Part shown: positions 43,448 to 51,482 of the stretch, piece by piece
Layout: the number at the start of each line of letters is the position of its first letter
Position numbering within the stretch: position 1 is the stretch's first letter
From: CBDDFQ01 sp965227035
GTDB taxonomy: Bacteria; Pseudomonadota; Gammaproteobacteria; Burkholderiales; Burkholderiaceae_C
NCBI GenBank assembly: GCA_965227035.1
Contig: OZ245724.1
Coordinates: forward strand, 3,038,001-3,102,000
Length of the DNA: 64,000 nt
Reading direction: 5' to 3'
Translations under genes and position numbers: made by a program
The notes under the pieces: model-generated
Databases searched by the model: none
What the model was told of the DNA's origin: nothing
What the model saw: only the letters and a program-made list of their open reading frames with translations

Positions 43448-44646
43448 TGGATGGACTCCGCGCGCTCAAGCGCATCGATCATTGATGTTTTGCGCAGGTA
43501 GTCCCGCGCAGCTTCTGGATTCGCCGCTATCTCCCGCAGCTCTTGGTGATTCTTCTCGCGCGCAGCCGCATCGCGTTCTTCGATGTGCTTCTTGTTGCGC
43601 GCGGTATTTGCGTTGATGTATTCGATGGCCACCTGACGGCGCTGGCGTTCGTAGCGATCGAGCAGCGATGCATCGGCCCTGCCGGTCAGCACCGCGATGA
43701 GCTTCTCGCTCACGTTGAAAGCGTCCTGCACTCCGCCGTTCATGCCCATGCCGCCCAGCGGATTGTTCACGTGTGCGGAATCGCCTGCGAGCAGCACGCG
43801 GCCCTTGCGGAATTCCTTGGCAACACGTTGGTGAACCTTGTACAGAGTGCGGTGAACCGTCTTGTAGGGCACCGGCTGGGGCAGCAGCTTTTGCAGGCGC
43901 GCCTGAACCGACTCGTCGCTCAGCAGCTCTTCGTCGCTGATTTCCGGCGGCACCGGGAACAGAACGCGCCACAGCGCCGGCACGCGCAACAGCACGCACC
44001 ATTCTTCCGGATCCGATATGTAGTTCACGTAAGAGAGCTTGGGGAAGTGATCGGCGTATTCGAAATCGGTCGAGACCACGAGGAATCGCTCCGGATAGGT
44101 GAAACCTTCGAATTCGATACCCAGGACCTGACGAACCGTGCTCCAGGCGCCGTCGGCACCGATCAGGTAATCGCCGGTGAAGCTTCGTTCTTCGCCGTCG
44201 ATGGTTGCAGTCAGCGTGACCGAATCTGCGTCCTGCGTCACGTCCTTGACGACCGCGTTGAACAGCACTTCTGCGTGGGGCAGCTTGTCGAGCTGCTCTT
44301 TAAGAAGGCGGGTGAGCTTCCATTGCTCGCACTGAAGGCGATACGGGTGGTCGGTCACGTCCTTGAGCAACTCCATGTCGAACTCGGCCACCAGACCTTC
44401 GGTGCGATCGCGCTGCTGGGTGTAGCGCGCGACCAGCCCCTGTTCGACCAGCTTGGGCACGATGCCGAACTGATCCAGCAGATCCATCGTGGGTGGGTGA
44501 AATGTGGAGGCGCGAAGGTCGTCCGCGAGAAGCGGTGCCCGTTCGACAACGGTCACCTTGATGCCCGCTTGTGCGAGCTTGAGCGCGCTGACCAGACCGA
44601 CAGGGCCTGCTCCGGCGATCAATACGTGTGAAGAAGCTTGAGTCAT
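43444..44646 (-). CDS. FAD-dependent aromatic monooxygenase (PHBH/UbiH fold)
   Basis: 400 residues from ATG 44646; a longer in-frame extension reaches into the non-coding leader. GxGxxG motif HVLIAGAGPVGLVSALKLA, the DG motif DYLIGADGAWSTVRQ and the GD motif RVLLAGDSAHVNNPLGGMGMNGG show a class A flavin monooxygenase that hydroxylates (or, in a few relatives, cleaves) aromatic or pyridine rings with NAD(P)H and O2. It is the first gene of the 13-gene run and is preceded by two GntR-like palindromes, so its promoter likely drives the whole cluster. Confidence 0.88.
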   Translation of the reverse strand: MTQASSHVLIAGAGPVGLVSALKLAQAGIKVTVVERAPLLADDLRASTFHPPTMDLLDQFGIVPKLVEQGLVARYTQQRDRTEGLVAEFDMELLKDVTDHPYRLQCEQWKLTRLLKEQLDKLPHAEVLFNAVVKDVTQDADSVTLTATIDGEERSFTGDYLIGADGAWSTVRQVLGIEFEGFTYPERFLVVSTDFEYADHFPKLSYVNYISDPEEWCVLLRVPALWRVLFPVPPEISDEELLSDESVQARLQKLLPQPVPYKTVHRTLYKVHQRVAKEFRKGRVLLAGDSAHVNNPLGGMGMNGGVQDAFNVSEKLIAVLTGRADASLLDRYERQRRQVAIEYINANTARNKKHIEERDAAAREKNHQELREIAANPEAARDYLRKTSMIDALERAESIQ

Positions 44647-44666
44647 GACAGGGGGATGTCCGAATG

Positions 44667-44677
44667 AATGTACACAA
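44667..44677. promoter_or_regulatory. GntR-type operator candidate before the monooxygenase operon
   Basis: AATGTACACAA on the + strand reads TTGTGTACATT on the minus strand, 20 bases before the start at 44646. It shares TTGTGTACA with the site at 31325. Confidence 0.55.
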
Positions 44678-44841
44678 TGGTCTAGGCTGTCTGACGCAAA
44701 ACATGTGCCACATCTATATATATATGGCGCAGTCTGGTCTCGGGCGTTCGTGGGCCATTCGAGAAATACCAGAAAGATATGCATTTCTCGCCGAGCCATG
44801 CACATTCTTATATGGCGCGTAAATCAGGTCAATGCCCTGCC

Positions 44842-44853
44842 AATGTATACAAA
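44842..44853. promoter_or_regulatory. GntR-type operator candidate (distal)
   Basis: AATGTATACAAA contains the perfect palindrome TGTATACA (44844-44851). It matches 11 of 12 positions of the site at 45875-45886 in front of the second GntR gene. Confidence 0.55.
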
Positions 44854-44885
44854 TCAGCGTATTCCCTAGCTTGCAGACATGAAAA

Positions 44886-44928
44886 AACGCACCGCTCCGA
44901 TGCATTCGAATGCATCGAAGGGTGCGTT
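44886..44928 (-). terminator. Rho-independent terminator of the FAH gene
   Basis: Outer stem AACGCACC (44886-44893) with GGTGCGTT (44921-44928) encloses the perfect 20-bp palindrome at 44898-44917 (CGATGCATTCGAATGCATCG). On the minus strand the hairpin is followed by a run of T. It lies 46 bases past the stop of the gene at 44975. Confidence 0.85.
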
Positions 44929-44974
44929 GCCTAGGTTTGGTGCGCCGAAGACGCTCAGCCGAACCGGAACTGCC

Positions 44975-45832
44975 TTACTCGTCCTTGACCGGATTGCTCA
45001 GAATGCCGATTTTTTCGATTTCGATCTCGACCTTGTCGCCGTCTTTCATCCAGAGCGGAGGGGTGCGGGCCTGACCGACGCCAGCGGGCGTTCCCATGAT
45101 GATCACGTCGCCCGGTTCGAGCGTCATGCACTCGGTGAGCAGCTTGATGGTTTCGGCGACTCCCCAGATCATGTCGCTGGTGTTGGCGCTCTGGACCACT
45201 TCACCGTTCAGGCGAGCCTCGATCTTCAAGCCGGTTGCGCCGGGAGCCAACTCGTCGGCGGTAACCAGGATCGGGCCGAACGGGCCGGTCGCGTCGAAGT
45301 TCTTGCCGATGGTCCACTGCGGCGTCTTCTTTTGGTAATCGCGAACCGAGACGTCGTTGAAGCAGCTGTAGCCGAACACGCAGCTCAGGGCATTCTCTTC
45401 AGTCAGATGACGCGCCTTGGTGCCGATGATCACGGCCAGCTCGGCTTCGTAATCGAAGCGGTCGGACACCTTCGGGCGAATCGTGGGTTCGCCATGGGCA
45501 ATGAGCGACGACGAACCGCGGAAGAAGAACCAGGGGTACACGGGCTTTTCGCGTCCGCCTTCTTTTGCGTGATCGAAATAGTTGAGGCCCAGGCAGATGA
45601 TCTTGTTGGGGCGCTTGATCAGGGTTTCGTATTCCAGATCTTCCAGCTTCATGCGGGGGGCGCTAGACGCGACAGCCTTGGCAGCGGCGGCCTTCAGATC
45701 GACGCCCGCCTCGAGGGCTTTGCCCAGATCGCCGGGAATGCTGCTGTCGCCGGCGGAAATGTCGACAACGCCTTGATCGGTCACGACGCCCAGGGAAATC
45801 TTGCCCTTCGAACGGTAGCTCACCAACTTCAT
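44975..45832 (-). CDS. Fumarylacetoacetate hydrolase-family protein
   Basis: 285 residues. The catalytic domain has KIICLGLNYFDHAKE, WFFFRGSSSLIAHGE, the metal ligands in DYEAELAVIIG and GYSCFNDVSVRD, and the C-terminal LEPGDVIIMGTPAGVG block. Family members hydrolyse or decarboxylate 2,4-diketo acids such as fumarylpyruvate, maleylpyruvate or oxalocrotonate at the end of aromatic ring cleavage. It has its own terminator, is divergent from a GntR gene and shares its operator type with the monooxygenase operon, so both are probably one regulon. Confidence 0.9.
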   Translation of the reverse strand: MKLVSYRSKGKISLGVVTDQGVVDISAGDSSIPGDLGKALEAGVDLKAAAAKAVASSAPRMKLEDLEYETLIKRPNKIICLGLNYFDHAKEGGREKPVYPWFFFRGSSSLIAHGEPTIRPKVSDRFDYEAELAVIIGTKARHLTEENALSCVFGYSCFNDVSVRDYQKKTPQWTIGKNFDATGPFGPILVTADELAPGATGLKIEARLNGEVVQSANTSDMIWGVAETIKLLTECMTLEPGDVIIMGTPAGVGQARTPPLWMKDGDKVEIEIEKIGILSNPVKDE

Positions 45833-45874
45833 GAAAACTCCTTGTGTTGAATTCGGGGTTTCAGGTTTGGCGAA

Positions 45875-45886
45875 AATATATACAAA
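45875..45886. promoter_or_regulatory. GntR-type operator candidate
   Basis: AATATATACAAA lies between the divergent FAH gene (start 45832) and GntR gene (start 45930) and matches the site at 44842-44853 except for one base. A partial copy (AATATATCAAA) follows at 45905-45915. Confidence 0.55.
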
Positions 45887-45929
45887 ACCTGAAGTTCGAT
45901 ACGGAATATATCAAATATAGAATCGCCGA

Positions 45930-46619
45930 ATGGCAAAACTTTCCCTCGTTTCAGGCTCGAACTCCGAAACCCTCTCGACGAATCTGTACGACCGGATTCG
46001 GGCGGACGTGTTGGCCGGTGCGCTGGAGCCAGGCCGCAAGCTGCAGATCGAGTTCGTCTGCGAACGCTATGGCGCGGGGCAAACTCCGGTTCGCGAGGCG
46101 CTGAACCGCCTCACCAGCGACGGGTTGATCGAAAGGCGCGAACAGCGCGGATTCGCGGTCACGACGATCAGCGCCGAGGACCTTCGTGAAATCACCAAAA
46201 CCCGCTGCTGGCTGGAAGCGGTCGGGCTGCGTGAGTCGATTGCGAAAAAGTCAGACGAATGGGAAGAAGCTTTGGTGCTGGCACATCACCGGCTAACCAA
46301 AACGCCACGATTTTTAGGTGAGGAGCTCGATCCCAATCCGGAATGGGAAGAGCTACATCACGCGTTTCACCGTGCGTTGATTAGCGGCTGCGATTCGAAA
46401 TGGCTTATGGGATTCTGCGATCAACTGTCCGAGCAACTCACCCGCTACAGGCAGCTATCGACACGCCGGATCTATCCGAAAAGATTCGAGCGCGGCGAAC
46501 ACAGCGACATCATCGACGCGGTAATTGCCGGGGATGCAGACAAGGCAGTCGCGCTGCTGACTTCGCACTACGAAGAAACAGCGTCGATCATTTTGTCGGA
46601 CGAGAAGTTGTTCAGCTGA
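45930..46619 (+). CDS. GntR-family transcriptional regulator (FCD domain)
   Basis: 229 residues. HTH at LYDRIRADVLAGALEPGRKLQ and CERYGAGQTPVREALNRLT, wing LIERREQRGFAV, then an all-helical FCD domain with EWEELHHAFHRALISGC and the C-terminal GEHSDIIDAV and LTSHYEET histidines for metal. It is divergent from the FAH gene and is the likely regulator of that gene and of the monooxygenase run through the shared palindromes. Its stop lies in a 14-bp tandem repeat. Confidence 0.92.
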   Translation: MAKLSLVSGSNSETLSTNLYDRIRADVLAGALEPGRKLQIEFVCERYGAGQTPVREALNRLTSDGLIERREQRGFAVTTISAEDLREITKTRCWLEAVGLRESIAKKSDEWEEALVLAHHRLTKTPRFLGEELDPNPEWEELHHAFHRALISGCDSKWLMGFCDQLSEQLTRYRQLSTRRIYPKRFERGEHSDIIDAVIAGDADKAVALLTSHYEETASIILSDEKLFS

Positions 46620-46653
46620 TCGACCTCAGCTGATCAATCTCGGCTGATCAACT
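46612..46653 (+). repeat. 14-bp tandem repeats spanning the stop of the GntR gene
   Basis: Three units, TCAGCTGATCGACC (46612-46625), TCAGCTGATCAATC (46626-46639) and TCGGCTGATCAACT (46640-46653). The first includes the TGA stop (46617-46619). Confidence 0.8.
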
Positions 46654-46666
46654 GCAGCCACCCGAT

Positions 46667-48046
46667 TCAGCTACTGAGCGCTCCCACCGCAGCAAGCTTT
46701 GCCAACCGATCCCGCGTCGCGTTCACCACGATCGCGACTCCCGCAAAACAGGCGGCTGCTGCCAGCGCGTAATGCGCGCCGGATACGCCGGAGAACGCGA
46801 GGCAAAGGCCAGCAATCGACGCGCCTAGCGTGAGGCCGCCCATGCGAGCGATGGCCAACACGCCGCCTGCCGCGCCGCTTCGTTCACGCGGTGGAATCGA
46901 CAGCATTTCCCGGTTGCTCGGCGCCTGGAAGAAGCCGTAACCGACACCGGCAATCAACATGCCGACGACCAAAAGCAGATTGGAAGCGGAGGGTGTCATG
47001 AGTGCCAGGGCTACGATACCGACCAGAAGAATCGACGCGCCGATGGCGCATTGGAGCGTCGGGCGGGCATCGCTGAAAAACTTGGCGGCGATTACCGTGG
47101 TGATACCTGCCGCGATCGGCCATGCACTCATGAGCAAACCGGTTTGCACTGTGGTGCGCGAGAAGAAATGCAGGAAGTGAAAGGGCAGCGCCACAAAGCA
47201 AAGCATCTGCGCGCAGAACATCACGACCGATGCGAACACCGAGAGGCGGAATCGCGGAATTCGAAACAGATCGATCGGCAGCAGCGGCGTTGCCTGACGA
47301 ATGCTTCGCTTGATAAAAACTGTCCATGACACGACTGCCAAAGCAATGACGCCTACGGCCCATCCGCCGTGCTTCGCCAGCAGGTCCAGCCCGATGATGG
47401 TCGATGCCAATGCAACGGCATTGAGTGCAATGCTCGGGAAATCGAACTTGCGCGGCTGCGTGCCGGTTGCAGGTAACGCACGGGTTAGCACGAAGGCGGC
47501 AATGCCCAGCGGCACGTTCACCAGGAACAGCCACGGCCAACTTGCGAACGAAAGAATGAGCGCGCCTAGCGTCGGCCCTGCAGCAGCAGATACCGTGACG
47601 ACCACGGTGTTCAACGCAATGCCTTTACCGAATATCGCTCTCGGGTAGGTGTATCGCATCAACGCCGGGGAGCAGGTCATGGCTGCTGCCGCTCCGAAGC
47701 CTTGCACAACTCGCGCGGCAATCAGCAGGTCCAGCGAACGTGACAGCGCGCAGGCCAGCGATGCGAGCACGAAGAGCGCGAGCCCCAACCGAAACACTTT
47801 CGCGTGGCCGAGGCGCTCACCCAACGCGCCAAGTGGCAACAAAGCCATCACGGTTGCGAGTTGATAGGCATTGACCACCCAGACCGACTCCGATGCGGTG
47901 GTGTTCAGCTCGACCGCAAGAGTAGGCAGTGCGACGTTGGCAATGGTGGCGTCCAGCACAGTAAGTGCAACGACAGTGGAAAGGCCAATGACCGCAATTG
48001 CGCGGCGCGGCATGGCAAGGCCGTCTTCGAGGGGAGCGTTTGTCAT
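46667..48046 (-). CDS. MFS transporter, drug/multi-efflux type (DHA2-like)
   Basis: 459 residues from ATG 48046; a GTG nine codons upstream is in frame. Many membrane segments with LDATIANVALPTLAVEL in the first helix, the antiporter motif C region SAAAGPTLGALI, and the motif A-like LGERLGHAKVFRLG. DHA2-type proteins export drugs or metabolites with proton exchange. No regulator gene adjoins it. It is convergent with the GntR gene, with a 14-bp repeat between them, and does not appear to belong to the catabolic run. Confidence 0.88.
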   Translation of the reverse strand: MTNAPLEDGLAMPRRAIAVIGLSTVVALTVLDATIANVALPTLAVELNTTASESVWVVNAYQLATVMALLPLGALGERLGHAKVFRLGLALFVLASLACALSRSLDLLIAARVVQGFGAAAAMTCSPALMRYTYPRAIFGKGIALNTVVVTVSAAAGPTLGALILSFASWPWLFLVNVPLGIAAFVLTRALPATGTQPRKFDFPSIALNAVALASTIIGLDLLAKHGGWAVGVIALAVVSWTVFIKRSIRQATPLLPIDLFRIPRFRLSVFASVVMFCAQMLCFVALPFHFLHFFSRTTVQTGLLMSAWPIAAGITTVIAAKFFSDARPTLQCAIGASILLVGIVALALMTPSASNLLLVVGMLIAGVGYGFFQAPSNREMLSIPPRERSGAAGGVLAIARMGGLTLGASIAGLCLAFSGVSGAHYALAAAACFAGVAIVVNATRDRLAKLAAVGALSS

Positions 48047-48182
48047 CGGGTGCAATTGTAGGAGGCTGCCCACGCCCTGTCCCTCTGTGCGCTCACACCC
48101 CGCCCGGTCGGTTGATGACCTGAGGAAATCTTTCGCACACCTATCGTTCAGTCATCAAAACAACTGACTGGCGGAGAAAAAA

Positions 48183-48341
48183 ATGACTCTCGGAACAATC
48201 CTTCTCATCGTACTTATCCTCATCCTGATCGGGGCGCTTCCGAGCTGGCCGCATAGTCGCAGCTGGGGCTACGGTCCTTCGGGCGGCCTTGGCCTAGTCG
48301 TTCTGATCGTGGTGATTCTGCTGGTCATGGGCCGCATATAA
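48183..48341 (+). CDS. DUF3309-family small membrane peptide
   Basis: 52 residues. Two hydrophobic stretches (TLGTILLIVLILILIGALP and GLGLVVLIVVILLVMGRI) flank a central WPHSRSWGYGPSGG. That pattern is the DUF3309 signature, a family of tiny membrane proteins of unknown function that is common in proteobacteria. GGCGGAG precedes the start at a normal distance. It is transcribed towards the SGNH hydrolase 35 bases later. Confidence 0.85.
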   Translation: MTLGTILLIVLILILIGALPSWPHSRSWGYGPSGGLGLVVLIVVILLVMGRI

Positions 48342-48376
48342 GCGTTCGCTCCTCCATTAGATAAAACGGGCATTCA

Positions 48377-49171
48377 ATGAAATATCCAATTCGGCGCGGT
48401 GCGTCATCACGCCGAATCCTGGATGCTTCGAAAGATCGCATGAAGGGTCTGGCCACCATCGCCGTCGTCGTGCTGCTCGCAGGAGCGGCAGGCGCGGCGA
48501 TGGTCGGCTACAAGCTTTCCAGATCGGCCGAGCTTGTCAAAAAATCTTCTGCTTATCAGCAGAATCCGCCGAGGCCAACCGCGAAGATTCTTGTGGCTGG
48601 CGACAGCACCGGCGTAGGCACCGGAGCATCATCCCCCGAAGACAGCGTCTCTGGACGATTGGGTCGCGATCATCCGAACTGGTCGATCGAGAATCGCTCT
48701 GTCAACGGCGCGAAATACGAGGACGTCATCGAACAGCTCTCGAGCCTTGATTCGGTCACCTACGACGCCATCATCATCTTCGCCGGTGGCAACGACGTGA
48801 TCAGATCTACCGATCCGATCAAGCTCGATCAGGAAGTCGATAGAGCCTTGACTCTGGCTGACGCACACAGCAAGAACGTAATCATTCAGCCGAGCGGAAA
48901 CGTCGGAAATACCACGCTGTTTCCCTGGCCCTTCTCGTTAGGCATGACCAAGCGTTCCGAAGAACTGCATGCCATCGTGAGGAAGCGTGCCGCGCAACAT
49001 GGCGCCGCATACGTGAATCTTTTCAAAGACAAAAATACTGATCCTTTCTCGAAGGATCCGGATCGCCTGAACGCTGCCGATGGTCTGCACCCGAGCAGCG
49101 ACGGCTACGCAATCTGGTACGCGGAACTCACCACGCAAGCTGCGGCGGCGCTGGCAAAAATTCCGCGTTGA
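48377..49171 (+). CDS. SGNH/GDSL-type hydrolase, membrane-anchored
   Basis: 264 residues. A basic N-terminus and one hydrophobic segment (GLATIAVVVLLAGAAGAAMVG) suggest an uncleaved anchor with the enzyme in the periplasm. Catalytic blocks: LVAGDSTGVGTG (Ser), the Gly in SVNGAKYEDVI, FAGGNDVI (Asn) and DGLHPSSDGY (Asp, His). Such enzymes hydrolyse esters of lipids or sugars. Upstream is a DUF3309 peptide and downstream a small hydrophilic protein; a shared envelope or stress role is possible but not shown. Confidence 0.85.
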   Translation: MKYPIRRGASSRRILDASKDRMKGLATIAVVVLLAGAAGAAMVGYKLSRSAELVKKSSAYQQNPPRPTAKILVAGDSTGVGTGASSPEDSVSGRLGRDHPNWSIENRSVNGAKYEDVIEQLSSLDSVTYDAIIIFAGGNDVIRSTDPIKLDQEVDRALTLADAHSKNVIIQPSGNVGNTTLFPWPFSLGMTKRSEELHAIVRKRAAQHGAAYVNLFKDKNTDPFSKDPDRLNAADGLHPSSDGYAIWYAELTTQAAAALAKIPR

Positions 49172-49198
49172 ACACTTCGGTCATAGAAGGAGACTCCG

Positions 49199-49513
49199 AT
49201 GACAAAAGATAAAAACGTACCGCAAGAACCCGGGCCCGAGGGCTCACGCACTCGTGAGATCGACAACGAATTGGTTAGCGGCACCAACAATGGTTTCGGC
49301 GACAAAGTTGTGGGCGAACCTGCGCGCGTCCCGTCACCCGAAACGAGCAAAGTCAAAGGCGAGCCCAGAGTCCGCCAAGGCGCGGAAGCCGGTGCCGAAA
49401 AAGATTTGAAGCGTTCCCAGGCAGGCGAGTACGACAACTACGGCCTGAAGAAAAACATGGAAAATGGAACCGCAAGCGGATCGAACGATGCGCGTCCGAT
49501 TCGACCCGATTGA
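49199..49513 (+). CDS. Small hydrophilic, probably disordered protein
   Basis: 104 residues, no hydrophobic segment, rich in Gly, Glu, Lys, Asn and Pro. I do not recognise a family. The phrases EIDNELVSGTNNGFGDKVVGE and GAEAGAEKDLKRSQAGEYDN are low in complexity and similar to desiccation- or stress-linked small proteins, but that is only composition. GAAGGAGA before ATG 49199 is a good ribosome site, and the frame and spacing (27 bases after the SGNH gene) support a real gene. Confidence 0.7.
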   Translation: MTKDKNVPQEPGPEGSRTREIDNELVSGTNNGFGDKVVGEPARVPSPETSKVKGEPRVRQGAEAGAEKDLKRSQAGEYDNYGLKKNMENGTASGSNDARPIRPD

Positions 49514-49555
49514 TTTTTTAAGCGAGTTTTCGGGCCAACAGGGCCGACAGTACTG

Positions 49556-50380
49556 TCAGGCGTCCTCGGACACAGGAGCGTCTTCGCGAGGTGCCTCGGG
49601 TTCCCAATTCGCAACACGCGAGGGATCGAGTCCGATCGCTTTACTTGCTTCGATCGGGAAGAATCGAATCTGCACTTCTTCCGGAATCTGAAGCTCGAGT
49701 GCGCGTGCACGCCACGACGCAATATGAACAATGGTCGCGTTGCGGTGATTGGGATTTTCCAGATCTGGATTGCTCTGAGACGCAACCACTTCGATCATTC
49801 GCGATGGCAATTCCCACTTGCGGCATAGCTCAGCACCCACCTCGGCGAAGCTATATCCAAACTTCGCCAGTTCAGCTTTGTCTCGTCCCACGGCAAGCGG
49901 GTGAATTTTGTCGTCGAGCTCGTTCATTTCCTTGGTCAGCACCACGCGCATGACGAGCTCGCCAATCATGTGAAGAAGGCCGCCGGTGTAGGCAACATCG
50001 TCGTCTGCGCCGACCTTCTGGGCGATGTATCGAGCCAACTCACCGGTCACGGAACTGAACCGCCAAAATTGCTTGAGCGCATCTTCGGGCAGGCTCGGAA
50101 AACTGTCCTTGGCAATCAGACCGATCACCAGTGCGCGCACCTTCGTCTGCCCCATCAGTGCTACAGCTTCCAGCACGCTTTCAGCCGGCCGCCCGCGATA
50201 GAAGAACGGCGAATTCGCGAGGCGAAGCACCTTCGCCACGATGACTGGGTCGGACTCGATGCAACTGACGATCTCCTTGATATGGACATCGTCGTCTTCG
50301 AAGGTTTTCATGAGCCGCAGCACCGCGTGCGGCGCACTAGGCAGCGCATTCGGGCGCGATAGCAAACTGTTGAGATCCAT
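49556..50380 (-). CDS. HDOD-domain signalling protein
   Basis: 274 residues from ATG 50380 (a GTG four codons earlier is in frame). The HDOD core is visible as ALPSAPHAVLRLMKTFEDDD, IESDPVIVAKVLRLANSPFF, VLEAVALMGQTKVRALVIGL and the later YTGGLLHMIGELVMRVVL. HDOD proteins are degenerate HD hydrolases without the metal site, linked to signalling and motility or secretion control. The canonical HD pair is absent, as expected. It stands alone. A GACAGTACTGTC palindrome (49546-49557) overlaps its stop. Confidence 0.88.
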   Translation of the reverse strand: MDLNSLLSRPNALPSAPHAVLRLMKTFEDDDVHIKEIVSCIESDPVIVAKVLRLANSPFFYRGRPAESVLEAVALMGQTKVRALVIGLIAKDSFPSLPEDALKQFWRFSSVTGELARYIAQKVGADDDVAYTGGLLHMIGELVMRVVLTKEMNELDDKIHPLAVGRDKAELAKFGYSFAEVGAELCRKWELPSRMIEVVASQSNPDLENPNHRNATIVHIASWRARALELQIPEEVQIRFFPIEASKAIGLDPSRVANWEPEAPREDAPVSEDA

Positions 50381-50553
50381 GGCTGCAGGCACGTTGATGT
50401 AACCGAACGATACAAGAGGGCGACGGGTTCAGCTAGTCGGATTACATATTTATTGCTTCTCTGAGGATTTCTGCCGCGTTGGGCGTGGCTTTTTCGCAGT
50501 ACGTTCGCCAAAACGGTTTTCCAGATCGACGCGTTATCTGCGTTCGAACCGAC

Positions 50554-50952
50554 TCACCCCAAGGGCATCTGCCCCAGCTCGATGATGTTCCCATCCGGAT
50601 CGACGAACTGGGCGATCCACCCGCGTGGCGCGATTCCGGGGGGAGACACCGTCGGGCAGATGCCGGTGATGCACTTGGCACCAAGACTCTCCAGGCGGGC
50701 AACCTCCGCCTTTATGTCTTCCACATGGAAGGAAATCAAACATTTGTTGCGATCCCAGCCCTGCTGCTTGCCGACCGATTCCGGCCCGTTGTCCATGCGT
50801 CCCATCAACTCGAGGATGCAGCTGCCAGTATCGAAAGCAACGATCAACTCGCTGGCCTTCTTGATTTTCAGGCCCATGATGTTTTCGTAGAAGTGCCGCA
50901 TCGCGGGCACGTTCTCGGTGTACACCAGCACCCAGCTCAATGGTCCGATCAT
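50554..50952 (-). CDS. VOC-superfamily (glyoxalase/bleomycin-resistance fold) protein
   Basis: 132 residues from ATG 50952. Paired beta-alpha-beta modules: WVLVYTENVPAMRHFYENIMGL at the start and ISFHVEDIKAEVARLESLGA, then WIAQFVDPDGNIIELGQM with the usual last metal Glu. First-half metal ligands are less clear. Members include dioxygenases, isomerases and binding proteins. It ends the Rieske operon 17 bases after the beta subunit gene, so it may act on the hydroxylated product. A simple resistance role is less likely here. Confidence 0.78.
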   Translation of the reverse strand: MIGPLSWVLVYTENVPAMRHFYENIMGLKIKKASELIVAFDTGSCILELMGRMDNGPESVGKQQGWDRNKCLISFHVEDIKAEVARLESLGAKCITGICPTVSPPGIAPRGWIAQFVDPDGNIIELGQMPLG

Positions 50953-50969
50953 CGCTTCGCTTTCCAGGT

Positions 50970-51482
50970 TTAAACGGGATACACCAGACAGTTCGGCACC
51001 ATCACAGTATCGAAAATGCAGGTTCGTTCCTTCAGACGCAAACCGTCCGGCTCGCGTACGAATTTGTCGCGGTACTTGCCGACTTGCAATAGACGGGTCG
51101 CCTCGTCGATAAGCGTTTCGTAGATCACGTAGTTCGCTTCCGCGATCACCAGGCCACCTTCCACGCCAGTGACCCGAGTCATCGAAACCGAATGCTGCAC
51201 ATAACGCGGCGCAAACATTTCGGTATGCGCGATAGCGTAGGCACGATCTTTGAGCATGCCCATGCCATCGCAAAGCATCAGACAAAGCGGCAGGTTCGAT
51301 TCGTAGTTGTCACGCGCGATGACTCGGTAGATTGCATCTTCCGTGAAGAAAGATGGCCACTTCTCTACATCGTTCGCGTCGAGGACTGCTGCGTAATCAC
51401 AATGAAATTCTTCGACCAGCAAACGAAGCTCTCGCAGCTCGCTCGCATCGACGCTCAAGGTTTTGGACGTCTCCATTTTCAT
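50970..51482 (-). CDS. Rieske oxygenase beta (small) subunit
   Basis: 170 residues of the SnoaL/NTF2-like beta-subunit type: LRLLVEEFHCDYAAVLDANDVEKWPSFF, EDAIYRVIARDNYES, then RVTGVEGGLVIAEANYVIYE. Beta subunits have no metal and stabilise the alpha-beta hexamer. It overlaps the alpha subunit gene by 4 bases. Together they should form the terminal oxygenase of a ring-hydroxylating dioxygenase; reductase and ferredoxin genes are not in the window. Confidence 0.87.
   Translation of the reverse strand: MKMETSKTLSVDASELRELRLLVEEFHCDYAAVLDANDVEKWPSFFTEDAIYRVIARDNYESNLPLCLMLCDGMGMLKDRAYAIAHTEMFAPRYVQHSVSMTRVTGVEGGLVIAEANYVIYETLIDEATRLLQVGKYRDKFVREPDGLRLKERTCIFDTVMVPNCLVYPV

Larger units (their letters stand above)
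44647..44974. other. 328-base intergenic region before the monooxygenase operon
   Basis: There is no gene I can support. It holds two GntR-like palindromes (44667-44677 and 44842-44853), a TATATATATATA stretch near 44714-44725 and the terminator of the FAH gene (44886-44928). It therefore separates two minus-strand transcription units and should contain the operon promoter. Confidence 0.7.

Noticed and set aside
44714..44725. TATATATATATA as a promoter -10 element
   Set aside because: The stretch is simple sequence and no well-placed -35 element could be chosen with confidence.
44898..44917. Perfect 20-bp palindrome as a repressor operator
   Set aside because: It lies inside a longer hairpin (44886-44928) followed by a T-run on the minus strand, after a gene end; a terminator explains it better.
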